Below are positions 49,723 through 63,619 of a stretch of DNA of 64,000 bases, one piece after another; position 1 is the first letter of the stretch; the number at the start of each line of letters is the position of its first letter. The stretch covers positions 13,191,235-13,255,234 of the forward strand of contig NC_133233.1 of the NCBI RefSeq assembly GCF_040436345.1, written 5' to 3'. The stretch is from Pagrus major (taxonomy: Eukaryota > Chordata > Actinopteri > Spariformes > Sparidae). The position numbers and the translations under genes are program-made. The notes beneath the pieces were generated by a model. It saw nothing but the letters and a program-made list of their open reading frames with translations. It had not been told where the DNA came from and did no database searches.

Positions 49723-50930
49723 GTAAGTGCTTATTGTTTTCATGTACCGCATTTGCTGCTCTCCCCATCTCCGTCTCTCCTTTTCTTTGGTTAGAAAAAG
49801 CTATGTAGGCTCCAGCTTTTAACCATTTGCGATGGCTGAGGGCCACGCTTGTTTGAGATCGCTGCACTTAATATCCATAAGAAGGACAGGAAATTCTGAA
49901 ATACCTGTTTTTATGTTGGACTCATCTGGTGTTGTTCTCCTTTCAACCACTCAAAGCCAAATGAAATCAGTCAGGGATAGAAAATCGAGGGTTGCTAATG
50001 ACCAGAGTGAAGCAAAGATCATAGACCTTGCATGCACTTCACTTCAGTTGGAATCGGGACATAGGAATGAAAAGGATGAGTCAATTAGTGTCAAACATCT
50101 TCATTTCTGGTCAATTCAATTATCTGCTTTTTTTATTTGTATCAATTTTGATGTATTCTCCCAGGTTGGTTGCCCATTGTACTATGCATTGCTCTCCTTA
50201 TTGCTGCTAACTCGGCTGTTTGCTCTGGGGAGTGTAGACAGCCACGTGTGTGCTGGGAACTAAACCACAGGTCTCTTTGGTGGTGATCGAAGGAGTTTTA
50301 CCCCTGCTCCACCTGTGCACCCCACTGTGTTTTTGAAGTAGGATCTTATGTTCATGTGAGAAGAATTGTGAAGGACTTGAGTGCTTGAAAACATGTGCTT
50401 TGGAAAGCTTATATATTACAAGATGGATTAAAAGAATTAAGGGAAATCAATGCACTCATTTGATCTGAAGTTTCTTTTTAGAATATTATAATTTAGATAA
50501 ATAAGGATACATTAGACCTCCGGCTTAACATATACAAGATGCAAGCATTTAACCTAAAAAGTGTCCCTCTTAGTTGATAGTAGAGGGGATACCTGTTATT
50601 CGTAGTTTATTGGAAACCTAATAGTGTTCAGTTACAATAATTTATAATAATGAAATGCTCAATTTCCCCCTTGTCATCTGGTAGGGATTGAGGGGTATTT
50701 TCCAAAAACCACACAGTAGTGCAGATACCTGCTGACATGAGGCAGGTTCTCCTCCTGATGAGCAGGTCTCACACCGCACCATTGCTGCATTTGGATTCGT
50801 TTATTCCCTTTGGCAGTCAGTGAAAGATGCACTGAAAACACAGTTGTGATATTCTTCCTCTAATTTCATGGTATCATTTGGAGCTTTCCTTTTCAGTGGT
50901 TGATTGCAGGATGGTCTGCTGGCAAAGTAA

Positions 50931-50944
50931 ACACACGCACACGC

Positions 50945-50976
<32 letters not shown>
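50931..50976. repeat. (AC)n microsatellite
   Basis: AC run with ACACGC interruptions at its left end. Confidence 0.95.
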
Positions 50977-51201
50977 GCTAATTTTATTGGTCTGACTATC
51001 TTGTCCTCATCCCAAACACTCAGCAGCATTTACATTTCCCCCCAACCGCATCCACCGCAGACCTAAAACATCAATTATTTCAGCCATGTTTTAAATTAGG
51101 TTCTGATTGCAGATGTCATGTGACTTGCTGTAAGTAATCTATACTTCACTGTAATTGCGCAAGACCTGAGACTAAGAACAGCATGAGGAGAAACAGTAAA
51201 C

Positions 51202-51203
<2 letters not shown>

Positions 51204-51269
<66 letters not shown>
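51204..51269. repeat. (AT)n microsatellite
   Basis: About 66 bp of alternating AT, self-complementary and able to form a cruciform. Confidence 0.95.
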
Positions 51270-51275
<6 letters not shown>

Positions 51276-51279
51276 GCAT

Positions 51280-51660
51280 GATAAGGCTTAAAATAACATT
51301 AAAAAGTAATATTTATGGACATATTTAGGCCACATTAACTGCCTATGCAGCACTCTCCAATGTAAATGCACATTAGCATATATTATGACTTGGTGAGCTA
51401 TGCAAATAAGCTGCCTTAATTAGGGATAAAAGTAATCTTTCCCTCTCAAGCAAGTTTTCTCTAGGCAAGTGGAGCACTTGGCTGTCAACAGGGAATTAAC
51501 TAAACAAAAGCTCAGTGGAAAAGCACAACTTTTCCTCATCTGACTAATTCCCAGTGTTTTCTTAGTTAATGGTGTCATGATTTGTGCCTCACTCAGAGGT
51601 CTCAAAGCTCCTCCGCTGTGGACTCAAGCTTTGAGCAGCTTCAAACCCTAGCTGAAACAG
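51280..51660. other. Candidate conserved non-coding element with octamer and homeodomain motifs
   Basis: Repeat-free AT-rich block containing a perfect octamer ATGCAAAT (51400-51407), CTTAATTAGGG (51416-51426), ACATTAGCATAT and AGTTAATGG. The cluster of POU and homeodomain-type sites resembles vertebrate developmental enhancers. No conservation data are available. Confidence 0.3.
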
Positions 51661-52446
51661 TAAATGTGATTGGACATTTCTGGGTTGGCTAGATGGCATG
51701 TTGGATTAGTTGGTGTATTAATTATGCTCTTAGACAATCAACAGCTAAGACTAAGGCTCCACTTTGATACTGAGCTTCATTTCTGCATTGCAGAGAGTAT
51801 AAGTCCTGCTTGGATATGCGCTGAACCAGAAACATGAGTTTTATTTTTTTCCTTTTTAAATATAGTACATCTTTTGCATACCAAAGAGACACATGGAGCT
51901 TGTCAAATTAGTAATATTGGCGTCTATGACTATAAGCCCTTTCCCTCACACAATTTCTATAATAAGTACACATCAACCCTCAGTGATGGTTTGTTTTTAG
52001 ATCATAGTTGGTGGGGTAATCAAGTGGACTTCAAGTGCCCTCACTCGACCTCTGGAAAGAACAGGTTTATATGTTACATTTTTGTAAGATTTACACTTAC
52101 ATAATGATAGCATCTGCATTTTGCATGAAAATACTGTTAAAGGTATTGCTTTTCTGAAAACACATTTCTGAACATTTTTTTGTTTGTTTTATCACTCAGT
52201 TTATTCCCCATTTCAGGTTCAGTTTTTATTATTACATCTCCCCACAATAAGCTATCATTCACACCAAAAGAAAAAATACTTACTTTCAGAGTTCAAATAT
52301 CATTACCATACCCATAGGAAAATGTTGTGCAGCATTTAATGGGTGGCAAGTACATCTAGAACACCCCCTGAAAACGTTGTTTTTGCCAACTTCCAGTAGT
52401 TTGACTTCTCACCTTGCTGCACTGATGTACAAGTGCACTCCATGAT

Positions 52447-52482
52447 CCTGTAACCACCCCTCACTGAAGGGGTGGTTACAGG
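52447..52482. other. Perfect 15-bp inverted repeat (hairpin)
   Basis: CCTGTAACCACCCCT at 52447-52461 pairs perfectly with 52468-52482 around a six-base loop (CACTGA). The surrounding 200 bp is unique sequence without an ORF. Confidence 0.9.
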
Positions 52483-53315
52483 CTCAACAAAGGACTCCAG
52501 CCAAGTTTATATCAAACTTAACTGCAATTTTGAGTCCCACGCTTTTGCTGTTAATATTTCTGTGACAAATGTAATGTTCCGAAATCTTTGATATACTGTA
52601 TGATGATAAACAAATGAATATTGAGAGCAAATGTGTGTTCAGTCTAATTTTAGAGATGATCATCTCATCATAGTCTATCGTGAGTTAAAGACATTAGTTA
52701 TTATTTGGCAAATTGTTGTACTCTCAGCTTTCATTGGATCTACTGTATGGTGAAGTGCCTCAAGCTGCAGTTCCTGTAATTGCCAGTAGTTGGAAAAAGA
52801 AACTACAGCCTGCACTGTTTTCCTCAAAAATAAATCCTAGCGTATTCCCTATAGTTGACTATGAACAGAACAATGAGCACTGAAATAATGGAAGTTTGTT
52901 ATGATGATTTCATCCATTATATTAATAATTAGATCAGAATTAAAATGGTTTCTTTAAGCAGCTTTCTCTGAATTTTAGCTGGTGTTTTTATGGTAATAAT
53001 TGTAAAAAATTGATGATCAAGCCTCCTGTCAGTGCGTTTGCAAACAGTGTGCCTTGTGTTCTGCGACCAGCAGACTCCACCATTGTCATATGTTTTCATG
53101 AGGTTTCTCCATGTGTTTTCTGCCCAACTTGGTCCAGGGTCCAAGTATTTCCTGGTTTGGTCACATGGTCATTATTGATTTCTTTTTCTTTTTTTTTTTG
53201 ATGCCACTGGCTACTGTGCATCACCTGGGAATAAGGAGTTGTGTGTTTGATTTCATGGAGTTATTAGAGAGACACAGGGGGCTTGGGGTAGTTTGAGGAG
53301 CCTATAGCATGTTTG

Positions 53316-53319
<4 letters not shown>

Positions 53320-53388
<69 letters not shown>
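53320..53388. repeat. (AC)n microsatellite
   Basis: About 34 AC units. Confidence 0.95.
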
Positions 53389-53390
<2 letters not shown>

Positions 53391-54652
53391 CTGCTTGGTA
53401 GGGGCCGATTGTTTCAGATGATGGATGTCACACTCTCACCCGTCAACACAGTGCCCCTGCTGCTTTTAATTGCCCAATCAGAAAGCTGGAACATTTGTTA
53501 TTGTGGGGCAGTTAGGGCCAGATGGCAAACAGTACACAAACACACACACACACATACACATGCAGACGCACACACAGGCACACAGCACCTACCTCACTTT
53601 AATCATCGTTTGATTGGGGGTGAACAATGCCTAAAAGAATACGAGGTGTCTGTACTTCCCGTATGCACAATGTTGATGACAGTGCCTTGCGGTTGTCACA
53701 ACACATTAAAACATTATGACACCTGTAAGTACATGCTCTCTTTATAACGGTCCACTTTAATCTCAAGAACAACAATCACAATTTAGCAATGAAAAGTAAC
53801 AGCGGGGTTGTTGTGCCGACACAGATTCATGACAAAACACCACATTTTTAGACAGATAAAAAGGAAGTAACTATAGAGAAAAATAAAATCTAATCAATTT
53901 TGCTTTGGCTTCACACATATCTCCTCCGTGATGACTCTGTCTCCGCTGTTGAGCTCTCTGCCAAGATCTTTCCCTTGGGAAGTCAATAAACTCAACCAAA
54001 TCTAGTTTATACTGTCAAACTATGAACTCAAATCAAAGTTATACATGTCGTCTTGAAGCAGTGTGTGCCTGTTTAGTTTGTGTCAGTGCTGTTTGTTGAA
54101 ACGATGTGGGACATAAGGTCTCCTCCTCACACACATTGCCACAACTGAATGACAGCAAATGTTATTCTGTGCAAGAACAGAAGGGGGCAGTATTATACCA
54201 GAGAAACATAGATTTGTTGTAACCCATTGCTTCATATTTCTCTCTGTCTGTCTCTCATTGTACCCTCTCCCTCTGTCCTCTCTTGATATCACTTTTTCCT
54301 CCACATTCAGTTCCATCTCTTTCTCTTTGTATGCATGTCTTTCTCTGGTGTCTTTTGCTTGAACACACACACACACATACAGTACAATAATGCATACACA
54401 CACATATACATACACACACACAGAGCCACACATGCGCAAGTGTGAAGTAATCTCAAGTCTGATACACCCCGCTCAATTATGAGCTACAATGCGTGTAATT
54501 AGAAAAGAATAAAATGCATTTCAGTTTTCATTAATGAATTTCATTGATTGGCTCTGTCTCTTTGTTCCTTGTTTTGATGAAGTTAACTTTGAGGGGGATA
54601 AACACAACACTTCCAGCGCAATCAGACTGGCCGCGGACGTGCATGTGCACTC

Positions 54653-54672
54653 GTGTGTGTGTGTGTGTGTGT

Positions 54673-54707
<35 letters not shown>

Positions 54708-54743
54708 TATGTGTGTGTGTGTGTGTGTGTGTTTGTGTGTGTG
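54653..54743. repeat. Compound (GT)n(CTGT)n(GT)n microsatellite
   Basis: A GT run, then about seven CTGT units, then GT again. Translations in both directions give Cys/Val or Thr/His runs that are not genes. Confidence 0.95.
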
Positions 54744-55320
54744 GCATCGCTATGTGTGTTGTCTTTGGCCGATTTGCGGTTGGTGTGTCTTTTTAATCTG
54801 TCCAACAGGAGAAAATAGAAATAGGCCCCACCACAAAGCGTACAATCGTACCAGAGAGAGGGAGAATTAAAATCAGAAGAAAGAAGTAATAAATCATGGG
54901 ACGAGATTGGGGAGAAAAAAAGCGACAGAGAGACAGTGTTAAAAAAAGGAACGAGTGGCGCGGAGCAGGCTAGAATAGATGAGGTGAGGGGAAAAGACAT
55001 AATTGGTAGTGTGTTTGGGGACATCTTGCTGCAACACAGTAAAATAAACCGCAAATATATGAGTTGGAATAAGAGAGATGGATCCAAATTGAGAGCACTC
55101 GTGTATATTTCGGACTGTACAGTACAGTGTGTGTGTTTGTGTGTATGTGTGTCACGGACTTGTTGTGTTTGTTGGCAGGAGTGCATGCCAACTCTCTGCA
55201 TATGTATGCGTGTTTTTTTATGCCAAGTGACCGTGCATGGATGGATGGGTGCACTTAATGCCCACACCTTTTGTTTTCATGAATTTTGTGTTTGCCACAA
55301 GCATGTGTGTGCGTTTACTT

Positions 55321-55323
<3 letters not shown>

Positions 55324-55361
<38 letters not shown>
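55324..55361. repeat. (GT)n microsatellite
   Basis: Pure GT run of about 19 units. Confidence 0.95.
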
Positions 55362-55363
<2 letters not shown>

Positions 55364-55404
55364 ATGCACGTGGTGGAACAGAGGCTCTGTGTCAGCAGTG
55401 GTGT

Positions 55405-55570
55405 GCCCTCAGTGAGCCTGTCTCTAATTACAGTCTAGGGTTTCAGCGTTTCAGCCCGTCCATCTCCCTGTTTAAACCCGGCTAAGGCAGCCAGGCCCCA
55501 CTGAGCCAAGGTAAACCATACAGCTAATTAGACAGACCAGCTTCCATCTCTGTACCAAAGGGGGAGGTGG
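55405..55570. other. Candidate conserved non-coding element
   Basis: Unique block with GTCTCTAATTACAGTC, AGCTAATTAGACAG and CCCTGTTTAAACCC motifs (homeodomain and forkhead-like), directly before a purine-rich low-complexity zone (55560-55720). Judged by texture only. Confidence 0.25.
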
Positions 55571-55688
55571 GTGGGGGGCAGTAGGGGTGGGGGTGGAGGA
55601 GGGAGGGGCATGAATGGAGAGAGGGAGAGTGTGAGAAAGAAAAGGCTAGAAAAGGAAAGGAAGGAAAAGATGGGGGAGAATTCTAGAG

Positions 55689-55717
55689 AAGGAAGGAAGG
55701 AAGGAAGGAAGGAAGGA
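55689..55717. repeat. (GGAA)n microsatellite
   Basis: About seven GGAA/AAGG units in a purine-rich stretch; GGAA arrays can bind ETS factors. Confidence 0.93.
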
Positions 55718-56059
55718 GAAGATATAGTGAGACTGAAATAAAGAACAGTTAGGATGAAAAAAGGAGAAAAAAGAAGGTTTTAGAGATTAAAAGATTACAT
55801 TTGCCTTTTTTTTTCATTTTGGAGTGTAAACTCAGCGTCAGAAGTTAAGAGCAAAAAGCCTGCAATATAATAAGTCGTCATTGTACAGAACACCCCAAAC
55901 ACTTCATCAGACACTTCATCAAACACTTCATCAAACAACATCTTCCGCTAAGTTGTTTCAGTTTCATTTGCACATGCTCACTCTTGTGTGTGAGCGTGGG
56001 GGAGCCAACAGGGGGGCGAGGCGTTTTTTGTGTTTTTTGTGGCTGTACAATGTTAGTCT

Positions 56060-56260
56060 AAAGGTGTTTTGACACCCTCTAGCGCGTTTCTGAACCCAGA
56101 GGTAATTTGCATATTGTAAACAAATGTAAACGGGGGGAGAAGGTCATTGGTCAACCTGGGGCAAGCTAATCTGCATAATTGGCTCCGGTGGTTCAAATTA
56201 TAGCCTGCTGCTGCTCTGCTGAGGGAGGGAAACAGGGGGAGAAAAAGGGAGGGGTGCAAT
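56060..56260. other. Candidate conserved non-coding element with octamer and forkhead motifs
   Basis: Contains ATTTGCAT (56105-56112, octamer in reverse), GTAAACA (56116-56122, forkhead core), a second GTAAAC, CTAATCTGCATAATTGG and GGTCATTGGTCAACC within 100 bp. It is free of simple repeats. Motif clustering suggests an enhancer but does not prove it. Confidence 0.32.
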
Positions 56261-56969
56261 TATGGTCATATGCAGCCAATGAAAAAAAATGGTCGTTTTT
56301 TTTTCTTTTTTTTTTTTCTTTCCTGCAGCCTTTGCCTCTCCTCCCTGGCTTGTTCTGACCAATGAGAGTGCTCTGTGCTGCCCGACAGCAATCAGAAATT
56401 CATCTCGCTCCACGACAGCTAAACCCCACCCCCCTCACATGGAGAGACAGAAAGGGGGAAAGTGAGGGAGACAGGAAACGAATGAATGAGAGAGAAATGG
56501 AGAAAAGAAGAAGGAAAGAATGAAACCAAGAGAGAGAATGAGGGTGAAAGCGGGAGATGGCATCTAGACTCTCGCCAGCCTGGGCGGTACAAAATGTGAG
56601 AGGGGAAGGCGCAGGGAGGGCGAGGTTGGGAGAATAAGGGTGAGAGGCAGACGTTGGCTCTGGTGAAGGAGCTAAAATGAGAAGAGGACGGAGAGAGCAG
56701 AGAAATGGAGGGGAAAATAAGATGCTACTGCAGTCAGAGATAGGGTGACAGATCTGTTCTGCTCGCACCAAACACCATTTTCTCCTGCCTGTCCTGTCCC
56801 GAGTGGAAAAAAAAGCCACATTTGCAGATTCTACCTTATCGCTGAAATACTAGAAATCATGTGTTTGTCCGTGTGCATGTATGTGTGTGTGTGCACGGAG
56901 AGGTTGAATAAGGGCACAGTAAATAAATCATGGGGGGCTCATTGGAAGAAGGTCACCGGCTGGACCCTG

Positions 56970-56972
56970 CCT

Positions 56973-57034
<62 letters not shown>
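56970..57034. repeat. (AC)n microsatellite
   Basis: AC run of about 32 units with one GCAC interruption. Confidence 0.95.
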
Positions 57035-57036
<2 letters not shown>

Positions 57037-57059
57037 ACACACACATCTACGCGTGCTGA

Positions 57060-60000
57060 CAGGCCCCTGCCCCTCATTTCGGGGTGCTCTGGGTGATTCT
57101 CCCAGTGTAATGGCTTCTACCCCATTTCCAGTCTCCTGTCTGAAAGAAATCACACACAGACCCTCCAACGGTAGCTCACACACACTGACATACACACACC
57201 TGGCCAGTCGGGCATTGGGGAAAGGGAACGGATGGAAACAGTCGGGTAAATACATTCTTTTGTAGATATTTGGTGTTTGTCTGCGTCGGCATGCTGTTAT
57301 GTACCATATAGCCTTATCTCTTATTATTTTTTCTCTCAGCATTGTCCACTGCGTTGTGTATTTCCAGTTGTAGCTGTGTGGTTTTGTTAGTTTCTGATTG
57401 TAAACACGCTTTCGTTCTTGTGTATGTTTAAAGAGGCCCCTGCTCGAGTTTGGCTATCTTGAGTACGGGTCTTATTTCTCAATAGCGTACTGCTTTTGTC
57501 AAGGAAAGAGCCCAGTAAGTGTGTGCACAGGTACGGCAAAGCTGCAGTCAAATTTAATGCACTGAACAGTGAGGTGAGTTGTGCTGTCAATTGGGATGTC
57601 GCAGAACCAGTTAGATGGATTTTTCAGCAGTTACTTGTCACACGTTAAAGCTCGACGCGGAGGCAAGTTGACACCTTGAGGGATTTAAAATGGCTACAGT
57701 GACTTATTGAAAACTCTCATGGTCCATTGAGTTGATTTATTCATGTATACTGGTCATGTCCTCTACTCTACAGAGTTGACGTTCAACTTCTCAGGAAGAT
57801 TGTTTTCACAATATCTTTGTTCTTTGTGGCAGCCTCTGTCATAAATTAGAAGAGGGAAATATTTCAGTAACATATAAATTATAGCAAAGTTTTTGAAACT
57901 GGTTGTGGCCTTCTATGCATGAAAGGTGGATATTGCATTACTGCTTGTCCTGGCTCCCAGTGTTGAATTAAAGCCCTATTAATGGCTTACAACTTGTTGA
58001 TAATTAGCATGTTTTTATGTGTATAACTGTGTGACTGAGTGGATTAGCAAGTGAGTGGGTAAGAGAGACAGAGAGTGAGAGAGACGGAGAGAAATGCAAG
58101 GAAGGAGCGAGAGAGATGCATATGTCTGTCTGAATTTCTATCTGTCTGTGGAGGGCGGCGAGTGGGAGGGTCTATCAATCATTCCCAATCATTTATATTC
58201 AGCGGCTCATATCACTTCACCACGATTGGGAGTGGGAGAGAGTCGGCTCATTTGCATAGGGAAGAGTAACTGTTGAAAAGCTGTCAGAGCAAACAAAATA
58301 TATGGCTGTAGTGATGTATACATTTGGCGTTTTTGTTCAGTGTGAGGAGCTGAGGATAAATGTGCATATGCCGTTTGCGTGTGTGGTGACAGATGCAATC
58401 TCACTACTGCGCATGAAAAAAGGCCTTTTTGACAACTCCTGCATTGCTTTTGTTGCATTTCTTAGTTGCTTTACACCTGCCTTCCAATGCCACAGTCAGA
58501 ATACTTTATTGAACTGTTTGAACAGTTTCATAAGAGATGTCTAAAATGAAAAATGTGACTAAGAAACTGTTTTTGATCTTTTTAGATTTACTGTGTGAGT
58601 AGTTGTGTGAGTAGCTTTTGAAAAAAGATATATTTATATTTTTAAGTCCATAAAGTATTGTGAGAGTACTGTAGAAAAGTATTTTGTGGAATGAATATTA
58701 TAAAGAATCATTATGAAATGTCTTTTTACAGAGAGCATCTTTCTTTTACATTTAGAGACTTCTGACTATTTTATATGGCTGGTCAGTATGGATACATCTT
58801 ACATTACAGTATATATCATTTTATATAATTTTTTATTGTGGTGAGGTTAAATTCAATGGAGAAACCATTCAGAAATGAAATAGCTTGATGGAAATGTCTA
58901 ATTTGTCTAATCTAATAAATGAAATGCATGTGAAATCAAGGTGCTTCATTACACTGATACAAAAATCCTCTAAATCTAAACAAAATTTTTAACGGATGTC
59001 AAATTCTATTCTCACCATAAATATTGTTATTTAGCTCACCCCTTCTCTTTGAGTCTGAAGCTGCAACTCCTGATTATTTTCTCTATCAATTAATCTGCTA
59101 AATATTTTGTTTTATATACCATTTGGTCTATGAAATGTTAAAAAACGTTGTGCCATTGCAACTTTCCAGAGCCCAAGAAAATGTCTTTTAAATGTGTTTT
59201 TTTGTCCCACTCACAGTTCAATATGAAAATATATTGAAATGATATTTTATAAAAATGTTGAGCAGGAGAATGCTTGGCTCTTTTTTCACATTTTGTTTCC
59301 TTGAAGATAACTAAAAGAATGAATAATCAAAATAGTTGGACTTTACTTTTCTATGTAGTTTGTTAAGTCTCCAATATTTTTCTTCTACTTAAAGTATTTC
59401 TTCTATTCATGGGTGCCTCTAAAATCTGGAAGTTTAGTGTTTATGCGTCTTATGAGTCTGGAACAAAAATGTATGGAGAACAAGTTCTTTATTTCCAGAA
59501 TGCTCTTCATCTTTGACATATTATAACTGACATATGCTGCACTGAGGTTATCCGTTAACCAGTTTGTTAAAATTGCCTTTTCCCACTCTCTAGAATGGCT
59601 TTCAAATCAGTATAACAAAAATTGTGGTCATGCTACACCTTCCCTGTGTCTCCATTTCTTCGTCCCTCACTCTGTCCTTCATTTCTGCCCGTTTCTTTCT
59701 GACTCTCTGTGTGTGACCTTGTGTTCCTCCTGTGTTAGTGTGTGGAAATTGGGCACACCTAACTACAGGGGCTTAAGTATAATCATGTATTTAGCTGCAG
59801 AAATGTACTGACGCACTGTTCCTCCCTGGAAAAAGAGAACTCCCAACATTAATTGAGGGATATTACTGTTGAGATCAATTTCCATGTTTCTGACAGTGAT
59901 ATTCATTCCCTCCGACCTGAACAAATATTTATGTCTAGTTGAAAAAAAGAGAAAATGACAGTAGGAGAAAAAAAATCAATACGAAAACTGTTCCTTCATT

Positions 60001-62430
60001 TTAGACCGATTTTAAAATACTTGTTAAAGGGATAAATGGACAATTTTGCTTACATGCAGCAAATTTAAGAATTCAGGTGTAATTTTTTCAGACCATTTTT
60101 ATGGCATTCCCTTTATCTTTATCCTTTTAAAATGTAATTATTTATTAAATCATAACTTAATAGAAATAACAATGTGACAGCATTTCAGAACAGCTAATTG
60201 TAGTCTAAAACACACAAATAAAAAATAGCCTGACCATTTGTAAAAATGCATTTTTGCCATGCATCACTTGAGATTTTGTCTAAGTGGTAAGGCTGCCAAT
60301 AGGGGCCAGTGTGTAACCAAGTATAGGGCCTCAGTGAGGCCGGTGTTCATTGGTGGAAGAGAGACAGGCTGGGGGGAGCAGGTGGGGAGGACGGAGAGGG
60401 GGGGGGTATTGTTGGAGGGGTTATTGTGAAATAGGAAACGGCAAACAAGGCGGTCTTTAACTCTGCTTATAGAATATGTTAAAGTGATGTCTGTGATGCG
60501 CTGTGTGAATTATTTGCCTTATCATAAAGTGCATTTATGACGCACGGCCATAAATATGCATCAGTACGAGTGTTTTCAAAATTGAACCTCTCCCCTCTCT
60601 TATTCTCCTCCCTCCCCCTTTCTCCCTTCTGCCCTCCCTCCTTTTTGCTTCGTGCTAACAACACAAAAACAACATTTTTAAAATGCAACCCACCAGTGGA
60701 TGTTTTGGAAACATTTCCTATTCCCTCCCCCCTTCTCTCTGTCTTAGCTGCTCTTTCTCTCTCTCTCTCCATCTCCCTGCTCTCTTCCGGTAAATCTGCT
60801 TATTGTATTATAATGTGGGATGATTTGAAAAATGTTTTGAAGTCACAAAGTAATTACAAAATTCCATGAATTGGTATGATTGTACTTATAATGGAGGTAC
60901 TACAAGTACACACATTAACTGCTCTCTCGCTCTTGCCCACCCTCCCTCTCTCTCATCTTCATCATCAAAATCCTGTTTCTAATTTCTATGGATTTCCTGC
61001 CAAGAGCAGCCACAGCGATGACCCCCTTAACTCGGACATATAATGTTCTTAATATCCAGATTAAAATTTTTCTTTAAGCTCTTTTCTACAACATGTGAAA
61101 TTATTTCTGCAATCAACCACAAAGCCAACCCCGCCCACACCCTCTGTCCTTCCCTTTCCCCTCGATTATGGCCTGGCCTCCGCAAAAACAACTTCTTATG
61201 CAGATGCTCTGAATGCACCCAGCCACCCACCCAGCCTCCCTTTACAGCACACATACAAACACACACACACTCAACTCCCCCTGCTCTTGTCTCTTCGCAA
61301 TTACTAAGTGAAAGACTGCAATAAAGGTGGCGCTGTACGAGGAGGGCAGTTAATGAAAGAAAGGATTATGGGTAAAGGCAGCATCAAGGGGAGATTAGGA
61401 AAGGACGACCAGGCTCGCTGAGACAAAAGATCCTACTGACAAGAGCTGCTTAGGGCACACATATCTCAAAACACACACACAAATACACACTATCTACACA
61501 TTCTTGAAAATGTGCATCCACAGAGCCATATCTACAAACATATGCATGAAGGCACACTCTAATGTACAGACATGCACCGAAACAGCCCATGTGCAGGTAG
61601 TGACTGTCTCAGAATGTTGGGATTGCTCTCTTTTGTAAAACTACAATTCCAGTGACACATAGCTTCAGATCTTACAGCAAAGGATTTAACCAAGATGTTG
61701 TCATATAATCTTCATGATCTTGGAATCAGAAGACCCCCTCCACCCTCCTGTGTTCAGAAGAGGCCTGAGATACTAAGCATTAAAGTTTTAACACCCAAAG
61801 AGCAATATTAGGATTAATGAGGCAGAAGGGGACAGAATTATTGTACTCCAGTTTAGGGCTGTAACTAAGAATTAGTTTCATGGTTAGTTTATATGTTGTT
61901 TGGTCAATGAAAATGTAAAAAAAAGTGTTCGCAGAGCTGAAGAGGACATCCTCAACTGTCTTGTTTTGTCTGCAACCCAAAAATATTGAGTTTACTGTCA
62001 TAGACGAGTAAAGAAACCATAAAATATTCACATATTAAAATCTTGAATTATAGAATTTCTTTAAAAAACACTTAAATCGATTAAAAGATTATCAAAATAG
62101 TTGTTGGTATATTAAATAGTTGAAAACTAATCGATTAATTGGTGCATATCTAGTCCACTTTAGAAAATTTGGTTAGGCAGAGAATAATCAATAATACTGA
62201 TATAATTGGGATGGTACTATGAGTAAGACAGATGATGCGTGTATGTGTGTGAGTAGGTTTTCCAAGCATTCCAGTGCACTGAATGACACCCTTGCCTGTC
62301 CACCAGTAGTCCCCACCATGAGACGGCATACGGTCTCTTTAAGTAAAGTGATAAGCACTTCGGCCTCGATGCTGAACAGGGAGCAAATTGAAAGTGAAGA
62401 TTGCCTTCCCATAGACTTTATCTTTTCCCA
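57060..62430. other. Intergenic region, no gene seen
   Basis: AT-rich, largely unique DNA with no credible ORF. The block at 60290-60560 (GGTAAGGCTGCCAATAGGGG, GAAATAGGAAACGG, GACGCACGGCCATAAATATGC) is repeat-poor and may be regulatory. C/T-rich low-complexity tracts occur at 60590-60650 and 60720-60780. Confidence 0.5.
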
Positions 62431-62850
62431 CTAAAACAGGGAGCGGGCGGCTACGACTACACCTATTGATTTTGCAATTTCAGCAAATTAAGAAGGAGAC
62501 AGCCGGGCCTATTAGAGAGCTGTCTGTGGCTTGGACTAGCATGGCCACTGTGGTCTGTGATGGTGATGCTGAAAGAGAGAGAGTGAGAGAAAGAATGTGC
62601 ATCCATTTTGAACTATTGTCTAATTATGATACTTAGCAGGATGTATGTGAATAAGTATATGCCACTCATCCTTTGATTTCATGGTATATAATATGTCACC
62701 AGCAGCTGCCAGAGCAGGCAGGCAGAGGGATATTGCACTGATGTATAAATATAACACAAGGCAATCCAGATGAATGAATTACCTACGCATGTGGCCAGCC
62801 TCAGATTTCAGTAATAAAAGAAGCTAAAGGCCAATCTGTACTGCTCTAAT
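62430..62850. other. Candidate conserved non-coding element
   Basis: Unique block with GACTACACCTATTGATTTTGC, ATATGTCACCAGCAGCTGCC (E-box CAGCTG), TGATGTATAAATA and GAATGAATTACCTACGC motifs, interrupted only by a short GAGA run at 62575-62594. Texture is typical of vertebrate enhancers. Confidence 0.25.
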
Positions 62851-63619
62851 ATCCACAGTAATATCCAATGCAATATGAAGAGTAATGAGAGGGATAAAAA
62901 ATTCTATAAGGGTGAGAGAAAGGGGTGCAATTCAATTATATGCATCAAATAATGTGAGGTTATATAAATGTGCTGATGGTTTGCACATTTATGTATTCAT
63001 GTCCTCGGTCTGTTTGTTGTTTAATTTGTTGATATTTACTGTAACTTTCATGTGCTTTTATTGTCTTACATGTACTACAATCACGACAGTCTTGTAAAGC
63101 TTGCTCATAATGTCCCTCCCTGTTTAAATAAAGGTTATGATAAAAAAAACATATTTGTATTTATTGTAAATAAACTTGGTACTGCGTTGCCCATTTATTT
63201 TAGCTGTAATGTTGACTAAGGTTGAATGCAACTAGAGAAAGCACAAGGTTTGTTCACCAACAGATGCAGTTTTTTTCTCCAAGGAAGCAACCATCCAAGT
63301 GCACTAATCCGTGATATACATTTATCGGCAGGAGGTGAATTTTTCTCAATTTTCAATCTGATTGTGTTATCAGCCTATATGACTTCTATATTGGAGTTTT
63401 AATATGGGAAATTCAATAGGAGCAGTGATGGATGATTTCTCTGGTAAAGGGTGCACATTTTTCATACTGATAGCTTTTTGGGTCTTCTAAAAATGATGAA
63501 ATATGAGGGTTTTTTTTATTGATCATTAGTCTCAGGACTGCACCTGCTTCACCAATTTGTTTCCAATCAAAATTGGCATTAAGATTCATATTTGGCATCA
63601 CAGCAGCACAATTTTCTCA

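Noticed and set aside
54521-55267. 248-codon minus-strand ORF
   Set aside because: Its length comes from crossing (CA)n and (CAGA)n repeats; it contains long His/Thr runs and no domain.
56400-56819. 139-codon minus-strand ORF
   Set aside because: Low-complexity Ser/Pro/Leu from a GA-rich tract; no domain.
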